Assembly: GCF_022539315.1 (NCBI RefSeq)
Contig: NC_066332.1
Coordinates: 682,001-746,000 of the forward strand
Source of the DNA: Serinus canaria
Lineage: Eukaryota > Chordata > Aves > Passeriformes > Fringillidae
Reading direction: 5' to 3'
Length of the DNA stretch: 64,000 nucleotides
In this document: positions 37,761-51,105 of the stretch, piece after piece
How the letters are laid out: each line of letters begins with the position of its first letter
Position numbering within the stretch: position 1 is the stretch's first letter
Translations under genes and position numbers: made by a program
Notes under the pieces: generated by a model
Databases searched by the model: none
What the model was told of the DNA's origin: nothing
Seen by the model: only the letters and a program-made list of their open reading frames with translations

Positions 37761-40724
37761 GGGGTTCAGGGGTTGCAGTAGAAGCTGCAACACTTGTGTT
37801 GGCCAAATGCCATCCTGGCAGCTCTTCACCAAACACAAACCTGTGAGCAGGTCAGTCCACTTCCAGCTTCTCTAATGTCTCATGATCCAGTGGGCACAGT
37901 CAATAAACCTGGGGATGCCAAGGGGTCTTTGCACCTTCCCCCAGGAGGTAAATGCCCTCCCAGTTGCTGCCTTCCCAGTGCAGTGTTGTCACTGTGCAAG
38001 CACCGAGCTTTTCCCAGGCTCCAGAATAACCCCTGGCAGGGAGTTATACTGTGTGTGTTACACACAGACACACATGGATGGAGACACTCACCCCCACATC
38101 AACCCACAGAGATATACATGTCTGTATCTCAAACTTCCCTTGCTTTGTTGCAAGCCTTTGCTATGAATGTGCTTCATTAGAACCTGGTCAGTTGTTGCTC
38201 AGATTATTGCCATGGTGGACTCTGTTTAATTAGATTTTTATTTGTAATGTTGTGCTGGAGTAGAGTCAGGAGAGGATTCTCTAGGCAGCAGATCAAATTC
38301 ATCTATGAGAGCACTGAGGTCAGAGAAATGGCAAACTGCAGGCCAGATGTAGTGCTGATTTATACAATCACAGAAGCAGCATGGCAGCCCTAGTTCCTGT
38401 TTGTTCTCAGAGTGTGCCACTGGAGGTGCTTCACTTGAGTATCAGAACTATCTCAACTTCTGGGATCAGTGTGAAGCAAACCATGTGGCAAGTCCAAACC
38501 TCCCTTAGAGGCCAGGTGGCCTTGGGGCTGTGTCACAGACCTGTTGGAAGGCAGGGAGGGGACTTTCTCGGCTGCTCCTTCTCCTTCCGTGCCAGTGACC
38601 CGACAAAAACCAGCACAGCTCTCTGGAGTGGGGCAGCAGCAAACACACATCTCAGTCTTGTGACACGCCACATCGGGACCAAAGTTCTGCCCAAACTCTT
38701 CTCACTGCTGTTATCTGCAGTGGACCTTGGAATTTTTTTTGGTTTCTTTCCTTTCCTCTGATGCAATTAAGATGAAGCAATATTTTAAGTCTTCCTTCTG
38801 CAGTGACCACAAGAAGTTGGTCATAGTTAGTAAGGATCATCAAACACCCTAATGGCTCCTGGGCAGTTGGCCCAGAAGGTTTGAATTACATTGTTAATAA
38901 TGTACACTGATAGATTTTTCCCCATCTAATTTCAGTTTAAGTTTTCCATCCTGGCATTTATTCTGCTACAAGAGTTCTACTACAATTGCTGTTGTATCAG
39001 GAAGCAGATTGAGATAGTCTTCCCAAATAAGTGCTTGCCTTTTGAAGCAGGAGGGGAGAGGAGCGCCTGAAGAAGTGGGCAGAACTCTCCAATTAAATAG
39101 GAGAAGTTCCTCCCGTTAGTGAGCAGGGGGCAGCAGGAGTTTGAGTAGGCTGACAAGTGAACTCAGGGAGGGAGAGGGGTTGTGATTTCTGTCAGGGAAC
39201 CCCAGTGTAGCACCTCTTATTAGAGCCCGTAAATAAATATTTTTCTCCTTGATGCAACAAAGCACTCACTAATAAAAGTGAGCATTGAGGAGCTTCTAAT
39301 CTCATGTTAGAAATAAATCATATCTGCCCCAGAACTTCAGTCTGGAATTAGCTGGTTACACAAGGCATAACCTTGCTGATAACCAACAGTGTTATCATGA
39401 CTTATCTGAAGTTTACTCTGGCTTTCTTTTGGTTCTAGTACATCAATAATTAGGGCTGTTCTGGTCCAGCTCATTGCAGTGGGATTTGGGTGTGGAACAG
39501 TGTTTATAAAACAAATTTGTCCTTGTGCAGAAGCCAGCATCCCACAGAAACCCTGCCTGCCTTACTCAGGTAGTTCTAATCTGAAATAAGTACTTGGATA
39601 AACAGTTTCTGCCTGACACCTCTACCAGATTTCCCATGAGATCTTACATAACCTCTGTCCTTTACGAGACTATTGTAATATAGAAGGAAAAGGTCACGGG
39701 ATTCATCCACCCTATTTCTTAAGTGCTCCAATGGAAGTCCTCATCCAGCAGTGAAACAACAAACCCTACACACTACTTAGCAGTGTTATTTACTCATGAT
39801 TCAACTAAAATGCCATATGTGAATGTGGAAAAGAGTTGTCAGAGTATTCCAGAGAAACTTCCTTGTGGCTGAAGCTCCAGTTTTCTCTTGGGCTTGCCTC
39901 TCTCGCTCCATCACTGTTTAAGATGGCCACTGCAGGCAGTGCCTCAGGCACAGGCCACTCTGTCCCCCTGCACCCTGAGCCCTCCTTCCCCCTGCCCCCC
40001 ACCTGAGGGCCAGCCTGGATGGGTGGTGGGGACAGAGCTCGTTTGTAGCTCCATGGTGTTGTCTTTTGCTTGTTCCCTTTCCCCCTGACAGCAGTTACTG
40101 AACACCAGCTGGGAGGAGCCGTGGGCCTCGCCCTGCTGAAGGGCCCAGCTCTGTGCCGGGGGGATCAGGCCTCACCTTGTGGTGTCCCACCATGGCAGGA
40201 AGAGGCTTGCAAACGTGGCACATTATTATAAATAGCCTCACTAATGAGGAAAGCTTGTGTACTTGGTCTAACACTATCATTTGTGTCCTGGGAGAAAGGT
40301 TAGAGCAAACAGAGGAACTCCTGCAGGCAGAGCAGGGAGAAGCAGCTTTCAGAGGTGGTGAAAAGGGGAGCTGGGATGTTGCTTTCTTCCTCCACTTCCA
40401 TAAATCAGAGCTTTTGGTGAACACAACCTGAGGGGACTCTTCAGTAAGCCCCTCCTGCAAGACGCCACATTGAAGTCCTACTTGCTGACCCAAGGCTGGA
40501 ACTGTGATCTTGCAGAAACAGGCTCATGGCAAGCCCAGCTTTTAGCTCAGCTCATGAAGGTGCTTAAATAAGCAGATTTGCAGCTCACACATGCTTATAA
40601 CACTGCCACTGCTTCAGAGAGCTCTGTAAGCATCTGTCTGGGAGCACAAACCAGGCCTCACCAGCTCAGCCTGGAACGCTGCAGCCAAACAGTGTTGATA
40701 AATCAGTCACCAGATGAGATACCA

Positions 40725-41690
40725 GAAAACTTTTATACAAGTTTTTAATACAAAATTCAACAAAAATATATATAATCAGGCATTTTATGCAATGCATACA
40801 TTCTTTATATCTGCAGGTACAGATAAATAACAGAAGGCAAAACCAAGTATTTTGCTTATCTTTGGCCATTAACCAATAATCACCCCCAAACAGATATTAT
40901 AGGGTTAAAGGATAATAAACTGAGTCTGCAAATGTCTCTCCTTACAGACACAGTATCAGGCAAAAATACAGTAGTCAGATTTTCAGAAATGTAAGGAAAT
41001 AGTTCTCTAACACTGCCCAATACTGAAATTTCACCTGGTTTGCTGCTATGGAGCATAAGGCCTTCAGCTGACTCAGGCATGGTCCTGGGTTACCTCAGAT
41101 ACACTGCACCCCTTTTAACCTCCTGCCCTTCCCCACACACTGCTCTCTACAAAGCCACACTGCACCTCTCACAAATAAACTAGCATAAAGTCTGACCTGG
41201 GGGCAGCTTTCTGCACCCCAACCCATGTACAGAAGGAAGCTTAACTGCTGTGTAAGTCAATAGTTTTCCTACCTCAGTGTGCCAGAACAGCTGTCCTTCC
41301 ACTTACAGCTCAGATGCATCATGGCTCTACCAAAGCAATATATACATGAGACACATGAAAAATCATACAAGCAATTTTTAAAGGTACACTGATAACATGT
41401 AGCAGCTTATGTCTATATATGTACATGTTTTCACAGTTACAATTTAGAAAATTGAGAACACCAGGAATACTTCTACTGTGTTTTCTATAAATAGTAAAAA
41501 AAATTACCTGTCAGGCATTTTGATAAAATAGTATTTAGGTTATCACTTTAAATAGCTCTTGAAAACCGGTAGAGTTTTAAGCTTAAAGGCTGTACTGTTT
41601 GAGGATTCTGTAAAGTGTTTGTAGCCAGTTTCAGCAGCTGGGCCACCTCCCAGTTGTTGGTTTCGTTTTTTTGTTTTCTTCTCAAATAAC
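40725..41690 (-). other. WSB1: Probable WSB1 3' UTR
   Basis: Non-coding sequence directly downstream of the WSB1 stop codon at 41693-41691, rich in A and T with several ATTTA-like and TTTTTA stretches. The 3' limit is set by the ATTAAA signal at 40749-40744 and is tentative. Confidence 0.45.
40744..40749 (-). terminator. WSB1: Likely WSB1 poly(A) signal (ATTAAA)
   Basis: ATTAAA on the minus strand lies about 0.95 kb after the WSB1 stop codon, at the end of an AT-rich, gene-free stretch consistent with a 3' UTR. No better AATAAA was noticed between the stop codon and this point. Other sites further left cannot be excluded. Confidence 0.4.
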
Positions 41691-44600
41691 TCAAATCTGG
41701 TAACAAAGGAACTCCACCACTTTGGCCGGGATAGGCAAGTTCTTGACCTGGCTGGTGGGCATCACCCTGCGGATGGCCATGCGACACAGGTGCTGCAGGC
41801 TGGACACCTGGCTCGGGGTCGCCCAGAAGTACACGCTGCCATCCTGGGTCCTGCACAAAACCCACAAAACCCTCCAAGTTATTCCACATGAACCAGCTCA
41901 GCCTGCTACCAACTCACACACACAGCTAGGTAGGGGACTTGCTGGTGCTCAGTTCCAGCTGCTCCCAATCCTGATTTACTCCAGTTCCTATTTTAAGCTA
42001 AAGCAGCACAATAGGCAACTTGTCTATGCAAAGGGAGCAGATCTCCCAGCAGCTACTGCTGTGCCACCTAACACACAACAACTGCCCTCGGCTATCTGAT
42101 GGGCTTCTTCCAATCCTCATGTTTTGGGTCTCTCACATATTTATTTTTAAAGATAAGAAATGAGTTTATCAGCTGATTGATTTTACTGCTATTCCAGGCA
42201 TGTTTAAACAAACAGTACCAGTCAGAAGCACCAGGCTGCAAGTCAGAACTGAAGATTTTCAGAACACTGAGCCACTGTTTTCAATCTCTTGTGTTACCTT
42301 CATATTTCAGAAAGGAAAAGAAGCCTATACTTGCCCTGCAGCCAGAACACTGCCATCAGTAGAGAAAGTACAGCAGAGTCCATTGTTCAGAGGTGCAACT
42401 TGTACAGGGTATTCTTCATCAATTCTCCAGAACCTCACCATTCTGAGGGGGAAGGACAACACAGGAAGTTATCAGAGCGGGTTTTTAACTGTGCTTGGTG
42501 TTTTCTGTGCGCTGCACCGTGGTGACGGTGCAGAGAGGCTCCTGTGCCAGGGCAGGAAGGCAGGAGAGGCAGCAGCCCCGTGCCCACACTCACTTGTCGT
42601 CGGCCAGGCTGGCCACGTGCAGCCCGTCGTGGCTGAAGCACACGGAGCGCACCCAGCGGTCGTTGGCACCGCCCGCGAAGATTGGCGTGGGCGGGGGGAA
42701 CAGGTGCCTGCGGAGAGATGGACAGAGCCACACTCAGGAACACGGCCTCAGCCAGGACAGCAGAGCTCAGGCACTCACAAACAAACAGTGCTGGACCAGT
42801 TCACCACGGATTCGGCAGTGGGGACTGAACTGCCGCGTGCTCTTCAGCCTTGCTCAACAACTTAGCACACGCTAAAATACCAGTGCTGTAAATTCTCTCT
42901 CAGATGGAAGAACAACCTCCAGCCTTTGCCACTTTAGGACTTCCATCAGCCACTGGTCATTTCCAAGTGCGCTCTGGGAGGTAGTTTCCAGATTTGAGTG
43001 CTTTACTTACCCAAATTCCCTAAGGATCACTCCAATATGTGGATCCCAGACATAGACTCGAGTATCGTAAGATGCAGTAGCCAGTAACGCTCCGTCAGGA
43101 GAGAACTCACAAGCTACAACATCATTGTGATGGCCTTCAAGCTTCCGTAGCATGGAGTATTTATCCATATCCCAGAGGAACACCTGCAATTAAATGAGCT
43201 GATGTTATAGCTCTGCTCAGAGAGGCAATGAAGCATTTAATTTGTTTTTTAAGTATAGCTAGTCTTATTTAGGATTATACTAAAATCAGGTATTATGAAT
43301 TACTACAATTAAGAAATATGCTCAGTGTCACATTCAGATTAAAATCAAGTTTTTTAAAAAATAATTAAAGCAGACATGCAAGTTCTAACTCAAATTTGTT
43401 AAATGTTATTAACAAAATAAGCCAAAATATAAGATAAAGGCAACACAATTTAACCATGTAGCTTACTGAAATTCATGTATTACAAAACTATTTTATTAAA
43501 ATATTCAGAAATAAATAGGGTTAAACTCTACAGTCCCCTCTTTTCAGTAACTACCAAAATTTTAAGAAATATACAGACAGAAAATGTAAGGTTAACATAT
43601 TGTTACTCCAGTGGCATCCCTTTAAGATCACTTGTTTACAATTGCTTGGATCACCAACGTCAGCCTAGGAAGAGAAACAGATACTGCAAGCAAAAAGAAT
43701 TTTCACAGCCAAAAGTTATGTCTTTGGCAAAACAACAGGGAAGTCTAACCACATTATTAGAAAGAATTTAATCATTTAAAATCAAGTCAACAGTAACAAA
43801 CAACATTAATATTACAATTTACCCGACTAATTGCACAGTATATTGTAAGAATTCATTAATTCAATATTACAATATTTTACATGCAGTTGTATATCATATA
43901 TTATCAAAATAAGAACTGTGCAGAATTACTTAATAGGAACTATCCATGTACTGCAGCATGGTTTTACAGGAATATAAGTCTTTAGCAAAAGCTGTTATGT
44001 CCCTCAAAGCACTCACTAGCGGCCTTGATTTTTCCCTTGACAGTTTTACTGCACAGGTTAAATTCTGACATCTTGGATAAATTTATGTTTGACCAAAACA
44101 AACTCAGCCTTAGCGCCTCCCATACCGCCTGACTCTGAACCATTTTACAATCAGTTATAAACACGTTCACTAATTCTTCCAAGGAGACCCCAACATTCTA
44201 TAAAACTGGGAACTAAGTTTGAGGAGTCAGTGTGTTTCACTGCTGTGAAAATTATTAAAAAAAAAAAACCAACAACAACAACAAAAAAAAAAGCAAGCAA
44301 GCAAGCAGACAGTGGACATGGAGCAGCACCTGCGTACGTACAGGACCCCTTGCAGCCGAGGGCAAGGTTACTTCGTCCTACGGTACAGACGGTACAGCTC
44401 GCCGGGCTGGCGGCCAGAGCTGCCACTCTCTGCCCGCCAACACCACTGTGCTCCTCAGAGTGGTGCCAGCTTAACTCAATCACACCAATATTGCTGCCAC
44501 CACCTGTGACAGGGAAAGCAAGAAGCTTATGGAAAACACACAGCCTCCAGACAGCAATGTACACATCCCCCTCTGCTCCACTACAGAGCCAAACCCCAGA

Positions 44601-47600
44601 GCTCGGCTGCGCTCACCGCCGTGGACAATGCCTCTGAGCACTCCCACAGGAGTGATGGCCAGAGCCTCAGCTGGGCTTTTGAGGCTCCACTACACTGCCT
44701 ACAGAGCCCCTGGAACCAGGCTGAACTCCCTTTCTAGTTTGCCCTAACTCTTCAGTGCCAGGAGTAGCTTATGGCATACATGCATTACCTGCACTGCTTT
44801 CAGTTCTCTAGCAGGGCACTAGGATGGAAGCAAAACCAGTGTGCTCCTCTTCCCTCTAACTCTTAGATACTACTGCCATTAGTAGGGGAAAACAGGGAGA
44901 AATGTTTTTGTTCAGCAGGAGATGCCCTGACTGGCTCCAACTTCGGGAAGTCTTTCTCATTGAGCACAAAATAGGAAGGACAAAATCAAAACAAAAATAG
45001 TTTTATGCATTAATCTAAGTATCTTTTAACACTGGCAGCTTTAGTGGTCTTTGTTTTATGCCGTGACCCTGTGCAGACCTATTTCTCCACACTTACAGCC
45101 TCTTCAACTAAAAGCAGTGCAAGTTCCATTCACAAATCAGGGTCTCAATGCACCATTTGCCAGTTTAATTTCATGCACTTTCACATTGTCATCAAACATT
45201 AGAAGTTCATGACACCGAGCACAAGCTTAATGTTACTTAGATTTAAAATGATTATGCACACAATTCAGGAGAATTAAGGAACAAGAAACTCTGACACATA
45301 CTGCCTTACTAGCTCCAACAGAACAGAGGATGGAGGAGTCTGGGGAGAATGCACAGCCATATACCCAGTTCGGATGGCCTCTCAGCACCTTCATCATGTT
45401 TCCTAAACAGAAAGGCATTGCTGTAAGAATTGGTTAAGTATTACAAAGATGGGGAACCTTTTCCAAGTTAGTTATTTCTTTGCGAAATTTTGTACTATTT
45501 TCCCAAAATACTTCTTGCAGAGTCATTCTACACAGAAATAAAACCCCTGCGATGCAGCCTCTACTTCCATGTCCCTATTCAGAAAGGTCACTTCATGCAC
45601 TTAGCCCAAAATCTGCTTCTGCCTCCAGGGCTCAGACAGATAAAGAATTCCAAGGGGCTGCAGAGTGAGTGACTAACGAATTCCAAGTGCACAGTGAGTG
45701 ACTAACCGAAGACAGTCAGTTTTTAAGCAATCCTGACCAAACTAAGTCTAGAGCAATAAAAGAGGTGAGTACATAGATGCTTCTCTCAGGTATTGGAGCA
45801 GATAAAGCCCAGACATTACCATCATCCTTCAGGTCCCACACTCGCAGGGTTTTGTCTCTGGACGCAGACACGAGAATCAGACTGCCATCGGGGGCAAAGG
45901 TTAAATCTCTGACAACTTCTGTGTGGTCCATCAGGTTAAGGAGGAGTTTTCCTGTTACATGAGAACACCACAATTTAACATGAAGGACTCCTGTACTTAG
46001 ATCAAATGCTTTATGGATACAAATAGTGAATATAAAATTACTGCATGTAAAGACAATTTTCTTTGTAGAAATGCTCCCTACAATGAGCAGCACATGGATC
46101 CTTTCACTCTCCTGTATCAAGAGGTAACTCCTGAGAAAGCTACAAAATCTATATACTAGAAGCTCAGAAATAAGGCAAGACTTGTCTTTTGATGGACATA
46201 CCTGTTCAAAGCTTCAATTTACAAGGACAGATTACTGAATAGTCATTATTTTTCTTGACTGAGTTCTCTCCAACCAAGCAGCTGCACTACCACAACACTG
46301 AAAGTCCCTAAGTTTAGATTCAGTCTTTTTGAGTCATTCATTTTCTTTTTAAAAAGATTAAAGGTCCTCATCAACATAAACCAGCAATTTCATGCTTTGA
46401 AGGCATGATAAAACTAGGAAGACTATTAAGTAAACAACCAATGTACGTACACCAATACACACACAATTATTTTGTGTCTTCCATCTCTCACATCTCAAAG
46501 CGTGACGTGCCTCTCTTGTTCCTTTGACAATTTTTCATTACTTCTAGTTGCAGGAGCTCACGTTTTTTAATATTTTTTCATTTGTATTGAAGGTTCAGTT
46601 CCCATTTACAATTCTATAACCGATTCCTGGTGTGTACCAACAATATTATCACTGCAAGATGTGCGAGCTGGCACCTGAGCGTGACAAGGAACGTCTGGAC
46701 AACGCTCTCAGGGCCACGGTGGCAGTGCTGGGGTGCCCTGGGGCAGTCCAGGAGCCGGGCTGGGCGCTCCCCACGTGTCCCTGCAGCTCAGGATCCCTGC
46801 TGTGCCCTCAGCTCCTCTGCACTCACCCGTGTAGACGTCCCAGATCTTGATGCGGCCGTTGTTGAGGCCGGTGGCGAGGAGCAGCTGGTCCTGCCCGAAC
46901 TTGAAGCGGTGCCACTCGATGTTGACGCAGCGGCTCTGCTTCTCGGGCACCGAGGAGCCGAAGGCCAGGCTCCACACGATGTCCCCACAGTCGATGATGT
47001 GCTCGCAGGGCCTGTTCTTCTGGCTGCCCTCGCTGCTCTGCCGCGGCAGCCGCGTGCCGGCGGCGTTCGTGCCATTCTTGGTGCCGTGCAGCAGGCTGGA
47101 AGACAGCACAAAGCATGCTGCAGCACAAGGTACAGCCAAAAGCAAACCTTTCTTCAAGGTCTAATGGAACCTGGGAGGCGTCACAATGTACATCTCTGAG
47201 GTGCAAAACGGTGAATCTTTACTTTAAAATTATAAAAGTGGCTTTTTCTGATAACTGAGAAAAATGACCAGCACCTGGAAACCTTCCAACACAAAATAAT
47301 ATTAATACTCTGTATACAGTTTTACCTCTGTGGAGAGTACGATACCAACTAAATCTACTGCAAAATCCAAGTTTCGAAGCATTTACAGAAAAATGAGCCA
47401 CAAAAAATGTCTAGGATTTTCTGCTAAAGCCTTATTGAGTGTCCAGCACATGGAAAACAATTAACCACCCCCAAAAGGGGGGAAAAAATGGGTTAGAGAA
47501 ATGTAACCAGCTACAAAACTGCAGTGGCCAGCTACCAACTTCGCTAACATGCAACCTGCAAGTGCCAATAAAATGTGTGTTTTGGACCTCCACTTGCATT

Positions 47601-48633
47601 CAAACAAGGATGATAAGGAAAGAGGTCTGACTTTAAGTAAATTCCTAAAAGGTAAAGCCAAACAGCATCGTGATAGGAAGTGTAAACGGCCAGATCGCCC
47701 CACGTCTCTAAATTCCCTTTTCATTCTAACTTCCTCTTATTTTAGAGCGTGTGTGAATTAATTAAGAAGTCACTCCTCCACAGGCTCTGTGAGGCTGCAA
47801 TAGTTGTTCCTCTGCTGGCCACACAGGAAGAGACAGAACAGCTGTTATTTTAAGGAATTCATTTCTCCCAAGCCTAGAAGACCAATGCATGCGTTTTAAT
47901 CGATTTGAAGCTATTTCCTGTTTTCCAGGTACACCGAAAGCCACAGCGGTTTGTCTTACAAGTTGTTGAGGCACTGTGCCCAGGGGACCAGCTTCACTAT
48001 GCGATGTCCCTGTGACCACGCCAGGTACGAGCCATCGGGAGCGAAGGCGACCGTCCAGTTCTCCCTGCCGCACTTCTTGTCGAAGGGAGACGTGGGGGCC
48101 AGGAGCTCTCCTACCGTGCGCGACCGAGCTGGGGGGACAGAGGAGATCCGTGAGGGGAGATCCGTGCAGCGCATTACACCGGCTGCACGGGCAGCCGCGC
48201 GTCACCCTGCTTTGTTTCACGGCGATTAACGCCACCGGGAGAGGGCCCGGTGTCACGGTACAGCCCAGCAGGGCTGAGCCCCCGCAGGGAAACACGCGGT
48301 GCTGCTCGCGCTGTGCGCGATGCCGCAGCCGGTGCGGTACGGGCCCGCGCCTGCCCACGGCCGGGAGAACGGGCGGGCGGCCGGGACGGGCTCCGTGTGC
48401 CGGCGATGGCTCCGTATGCCGGCGATGGCTCCGTGTGCCGGCGATGGCTCCGTGTGCCGGGATCCCGTCCGTTACCCGCGGGCAGCCCCGAGCGCGCTCC
48501 GCTGCGGGATGGGCTGAGCGCCCGCCCGCCCCCGCCCGAGCCCGGGCCCAGCCTGAGCCCGGCCGCGCTGCTCCCACCCGCCTCCCCGCTCACCGATGAG
48601 CTTCTCGTTGACACTCGGGGGAAAGCTGGCCAT
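41691..48633 (-). CDS. WSB1: WSB1, WD repeat and SOCS box protein (complete, nine coding exons, 421 aa)
   Basis: Substrate receptor of an elongin B/C-cullin ubiquitin ligase; mammalian targets reported include HIPK2 and DIO2. Exons in transcript order are 48633-48594, 48128-47960, 47095-46827, 45951-45820, 45402-45302, 43183-43011, 42707-42594, 42442-42335 and 41850-41691. They total 1266 nt, giving 421 residues, the same length as the human protein, with every junction in phase. The start reads MASFPPSVNEKLI. WD-repeat signatures are clear: WTVAFAPDGSYLAWS, NNGRIKIWDVYTG, LTFAPDGSLILVSASRDKTL ending in VWDL, CAFSPDSSILCSVGASKAV, CEFSPDGALLATASYDTRVY followed by VWD, and a last blade with DGSVYFW. 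The C-terminal SOCS box (about 372-421) carries the LCRMAIRRVMP, LPIP and VEFLCYQI motifs. The final intron has a GC donor (GG|GCAAGT at 42334-42333); only this site keeps the frame. The other introns are GT-AG. Confidence 0.96.
44256..44307. repeat. A-rich microsatellites (AAC)n and (AAGC)n
   Basis: Poly-A, then AAC repeats, poly-A and AAGC repeats in WSB1 intron 5 (45301-43184). Simple sequence with no expected function. Confidence 0.85.
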
Positions 48634-49020
48634 GGACGGGCGGCCTGAGGACCGGCGAGGCTGCCACGGAGCAGGACGGGCGGGCGCGGGCGAGGCAAGA
48701 TGGCGGCGGCGGGCGGCGGGGCGGGGCGGGGAGCGGAGCGGAGCGCTCGCGGGGGCCGGGCCGGGCTCCGGGGGAGCGGCTCTGCCCGCCCTGCCCTGCC
48801 CTGCCCTCCTCGGCTCGGCTCTACCGGCCCTGCCGGCCCTGCCCTGCCCTCTTCCGCTCGGCTCTGCCCGCCCTGCCCTGCTCGGCCTCCCGGGACCCTG
48901 CCCGGCCCACCCCGTCCGCGGCCGTTCGCGCTCCTGCCCCCGGTCCGCTGCCCCTCCCGGCCGTGCTGCTGTCGCGGCCCGGTTCGCAGCCTGACCCCGT
49001 CCTCCCGCCGTGCGCCTCCC
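48200..49020. promoter_or_regulatory. WSB1: CpG island and promoter of WSB1
   Basis: CpG-dense sequence covers WSB1 exon 1, intron 1 and the presumed start-site region. About 65 bases upstream of the WSB1 ATG, on the opposite strand, AAGATGGCGGC (48697-48707) matches the YY1 site common at TATA-less start sites. It is followed by GGGGCGGGGCGGGG-type Sp1 boxes at about 48719-48733. From 48775 to 48900 there are CCCTG-rich imperfect repeats. No TATA box is evident. The open frames here on both strands are compositional. Confidence 0.75.
48389..48463. repeat. 19-bp tandem repeat in WSB1 intron 1
   Basis: Nearly four copies of GGCTCCGTGTGCCGGCGAT (48389-48407, 48408-48426, 48427-48445 and a partial copy 48446-48463). 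The second unit has one substitution. The array is in the CpG-rich first intron, 130-245 bases downstream of the exon-1 donor. Confidence 0.9.
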
Positions 49021-51049
49021 TGGCTCGGGGGCTGGAAGAGTCTCCTACTCTGTAGTGTTATTTTCTATACGAGTGTAGTTCAGCATTGAAATCCAGCAGC
49101 ATCTGGTTTATGATAAAATTTTGAATTTGCTGTTAATGAAGTTGTTCACAAGGAACTTGGGGAAAGAGACCCTGAGAACCCCTCATTCTCTCTGATTTTG
49201 TATTAACATCTCTATACATCTGTCTCTCCTTCCATTTCCTCTTTTCTCCTTTTGAATATTTAAATTCTGCCCCTCTTCTCGACGAAGTGACACTTCCTTG
49301 CTCAGTCTGGACATCAGAGAAGCACACAGCAGGATAATTAACTGCAGATAATAACTGATTTCATTCCAAAGCAGTGGCCTCACTGGCAGGCGCATTGCAA
49401 TAGCCATGGGATCAGCTATTCAGCTGCAGCAAGAGCCAGGAATTACCCCAGCGAGAGCAAGGCCAGCAAAGCATTTTTGCAGTGATACAATGTCAAAGAA
49501 AGGAACAGGGTGAAGTTCGGCATGTTCTTGGTGATGTGAACGCTGGCATGGATTAGTGCTGGTTTGTATAAACTCCCCTAGCACACCCTAGCATTTATTT
49601 GAAGCAGCACAATCCTGTTCCTGCTCTGTCCATCCCCCACTGCCCGCTGAGGGAAGAGCCCTTAGCAGCTCTCTGCAGCTAATCCCTGGACAACTCCTTG
49701 GAGCAAGGCAGTCTTGAAGCCAGTGAATATTGTGAAATGCTGCTTGGATTTGCTCATGGATTGGGGATGTTTGGGCCAGGCCAGCCCAGAGCTGAGCTGA
49801 CTCACGTAAGGATTCTCTGGAGGGTCTGAGCTTTGCTCAGAGCCAGCACATGCTGCTGACCCTGGGGGCTCTTGCAGCCAGCTTTGGCTTACTCAGCTTC
49901 ACAGGGGTGTTACCACGCTGCTGCCTTTCTCACTTCTTTTTCTCCAGTCCACATTTTGTGCATTATGGACACAAAGGCAGAAAGGGATATGTAAAACCCC
50001 AGGGGTTTGCAAGCTTGTTAGAAATTGTTTGTTGTCACAGGCTGTCCTGGTGACATTGGTAACATCATCTCTGTTCAGGAGGGACTGGAAGGGCTTGTCC
50101 TTGTGTCTGAAGCCAGAGAGGGAGGGGTGAAAAGCTGTGTTCTGTCTGCAAGCTGCCAACTCATCCCCTCTGCTCAGTAAAATGTATCTGTCCGAAATTC
50201 AGTCTAAACTTGAGGAGATAAAGAAACCACACTTTCCTTCCTGGGCACTCTTGCTGTGTTTATTTTCCTGGCAAGTGGCGTATGCAGGTGATTTTTCAGA
50301 GGATTTTTCAGTTCTTCCTGGGTGAGGTGTGGCTGTGGGATCCCAGGCTGTCACATACTGCCAAGGCCTGTGGCGGGTGGCTCAGGCTGATTTCTGGGTT
50401 TTCCATTATCTTCCTTTAGGGATGCAGCTGCCAAGCCTGCACAGGGCTGCTCAGCTGGGAAGCTTACAAACTTGGTGCCATCTTTCTCCATCAAGTCTTT
50501 GCTCACTGCAATAAGGTTTCACAAGTGAAAAGGCTTTTGTCCTTTTTGCCTGTCCTGGAAATACCTTCAGGGTTCCAGGCTATGGAGCTTTTCCCCAGGC
50601 TGCTAGAGCTGGTTCTGCTGGTTTCACATTCCTGTATTCTGACATGGTGAATTCAGTTCTACCCATTTTCTTTGCTTTGTCTTCTCTTTTTCAGGCCCAC
50701 AACTGATGTTTCTCCTCCTCACAGCTGTCATTCTATAAAGCACTCCTGGCAAATTAGTAACAGTTAGGTCCAGTCACACTTAAATCCAAGGTAGCTCATC
50801 TGTGCTGTAGTGCTTGCCATTAAAAATTATGCTATTTTTAGTCTACAATGTTAATTATTCACAAGCTCCTGTTTGACAACCTGTTGGGGATGGAGAAAGT
50901 TCAGCCTCAGGCCACGGAGGTGGAAGAGATGGTGAAAGGAAAACACAGAATGGAAGAAGGAAGGAGATGGCAAAGAAGGTTGAGGAGGAAAAAGGCTCAC
51001 AATGAAGTGAATGGTGAGCAGCAGAGGATTGAGACAGGAAAGTGCTGCC

Positions 51050-51103
51050 AGGAGTTGGACATCAATGATCCTTGTGGGTTCCTTCCAATTCAGGACATTC
51101 TGG
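51050..51103 (+). mobile_element. 3' tail of a CR1 LINE
   Basis: The stretch GTTGGACATCAATGATCC, then GTGGGTTCCTTCCAATTCAG and ACATTCTG, follows the conserved 3' end of avian CR1 retrotransposons (…GATGATCCTTGTGGGTCCCTT…). Only about 55 bases are recognisable and the terminal octamer repeat is missing, so this is an old 5'-truncated copy. Confidence 0.6.
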
Positions 51104-51105
51104 GT

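Larger units (their letters stand above)
20911..40720. other. Intergenic region between KSR1 (5' end) and WSB1 (3' end)
   Basis: Nearly 20 kb in which I can support no gene on either strand. Frames up to about 140 codons occur but lack family motifs and convincing splice partners. Identifiable contents are an LTR fragment (23.6 kb), A-tracts, two CpG-rich patches (33.2-33.7 and 36.05-36.43 kb) and short tandem repeats, each listed separately. AT-rich blocks such as 24.1-24.6 kb could hold regulatory elements, but that cannot be judged from one sequence. Confidence 0.6.

Noticed and set aside
47762..48698. Minus-strand frames of 174-271 codons and several plus-strand frames near WSB1 exons 1-2
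   Set aside because: Shadows or intron read-through. True coding parts are 48633-48594 and 48128-47960.
48700..49089. Plus-strand frame starting at the ATG within AAGATGGCGGC next to WSB1
   Set aside because: The ATG belongs to a YY1-type promoter motif. The translation is low-complexity and ends in unrelated sequence; an antisense transcript remains possible but unsupported.
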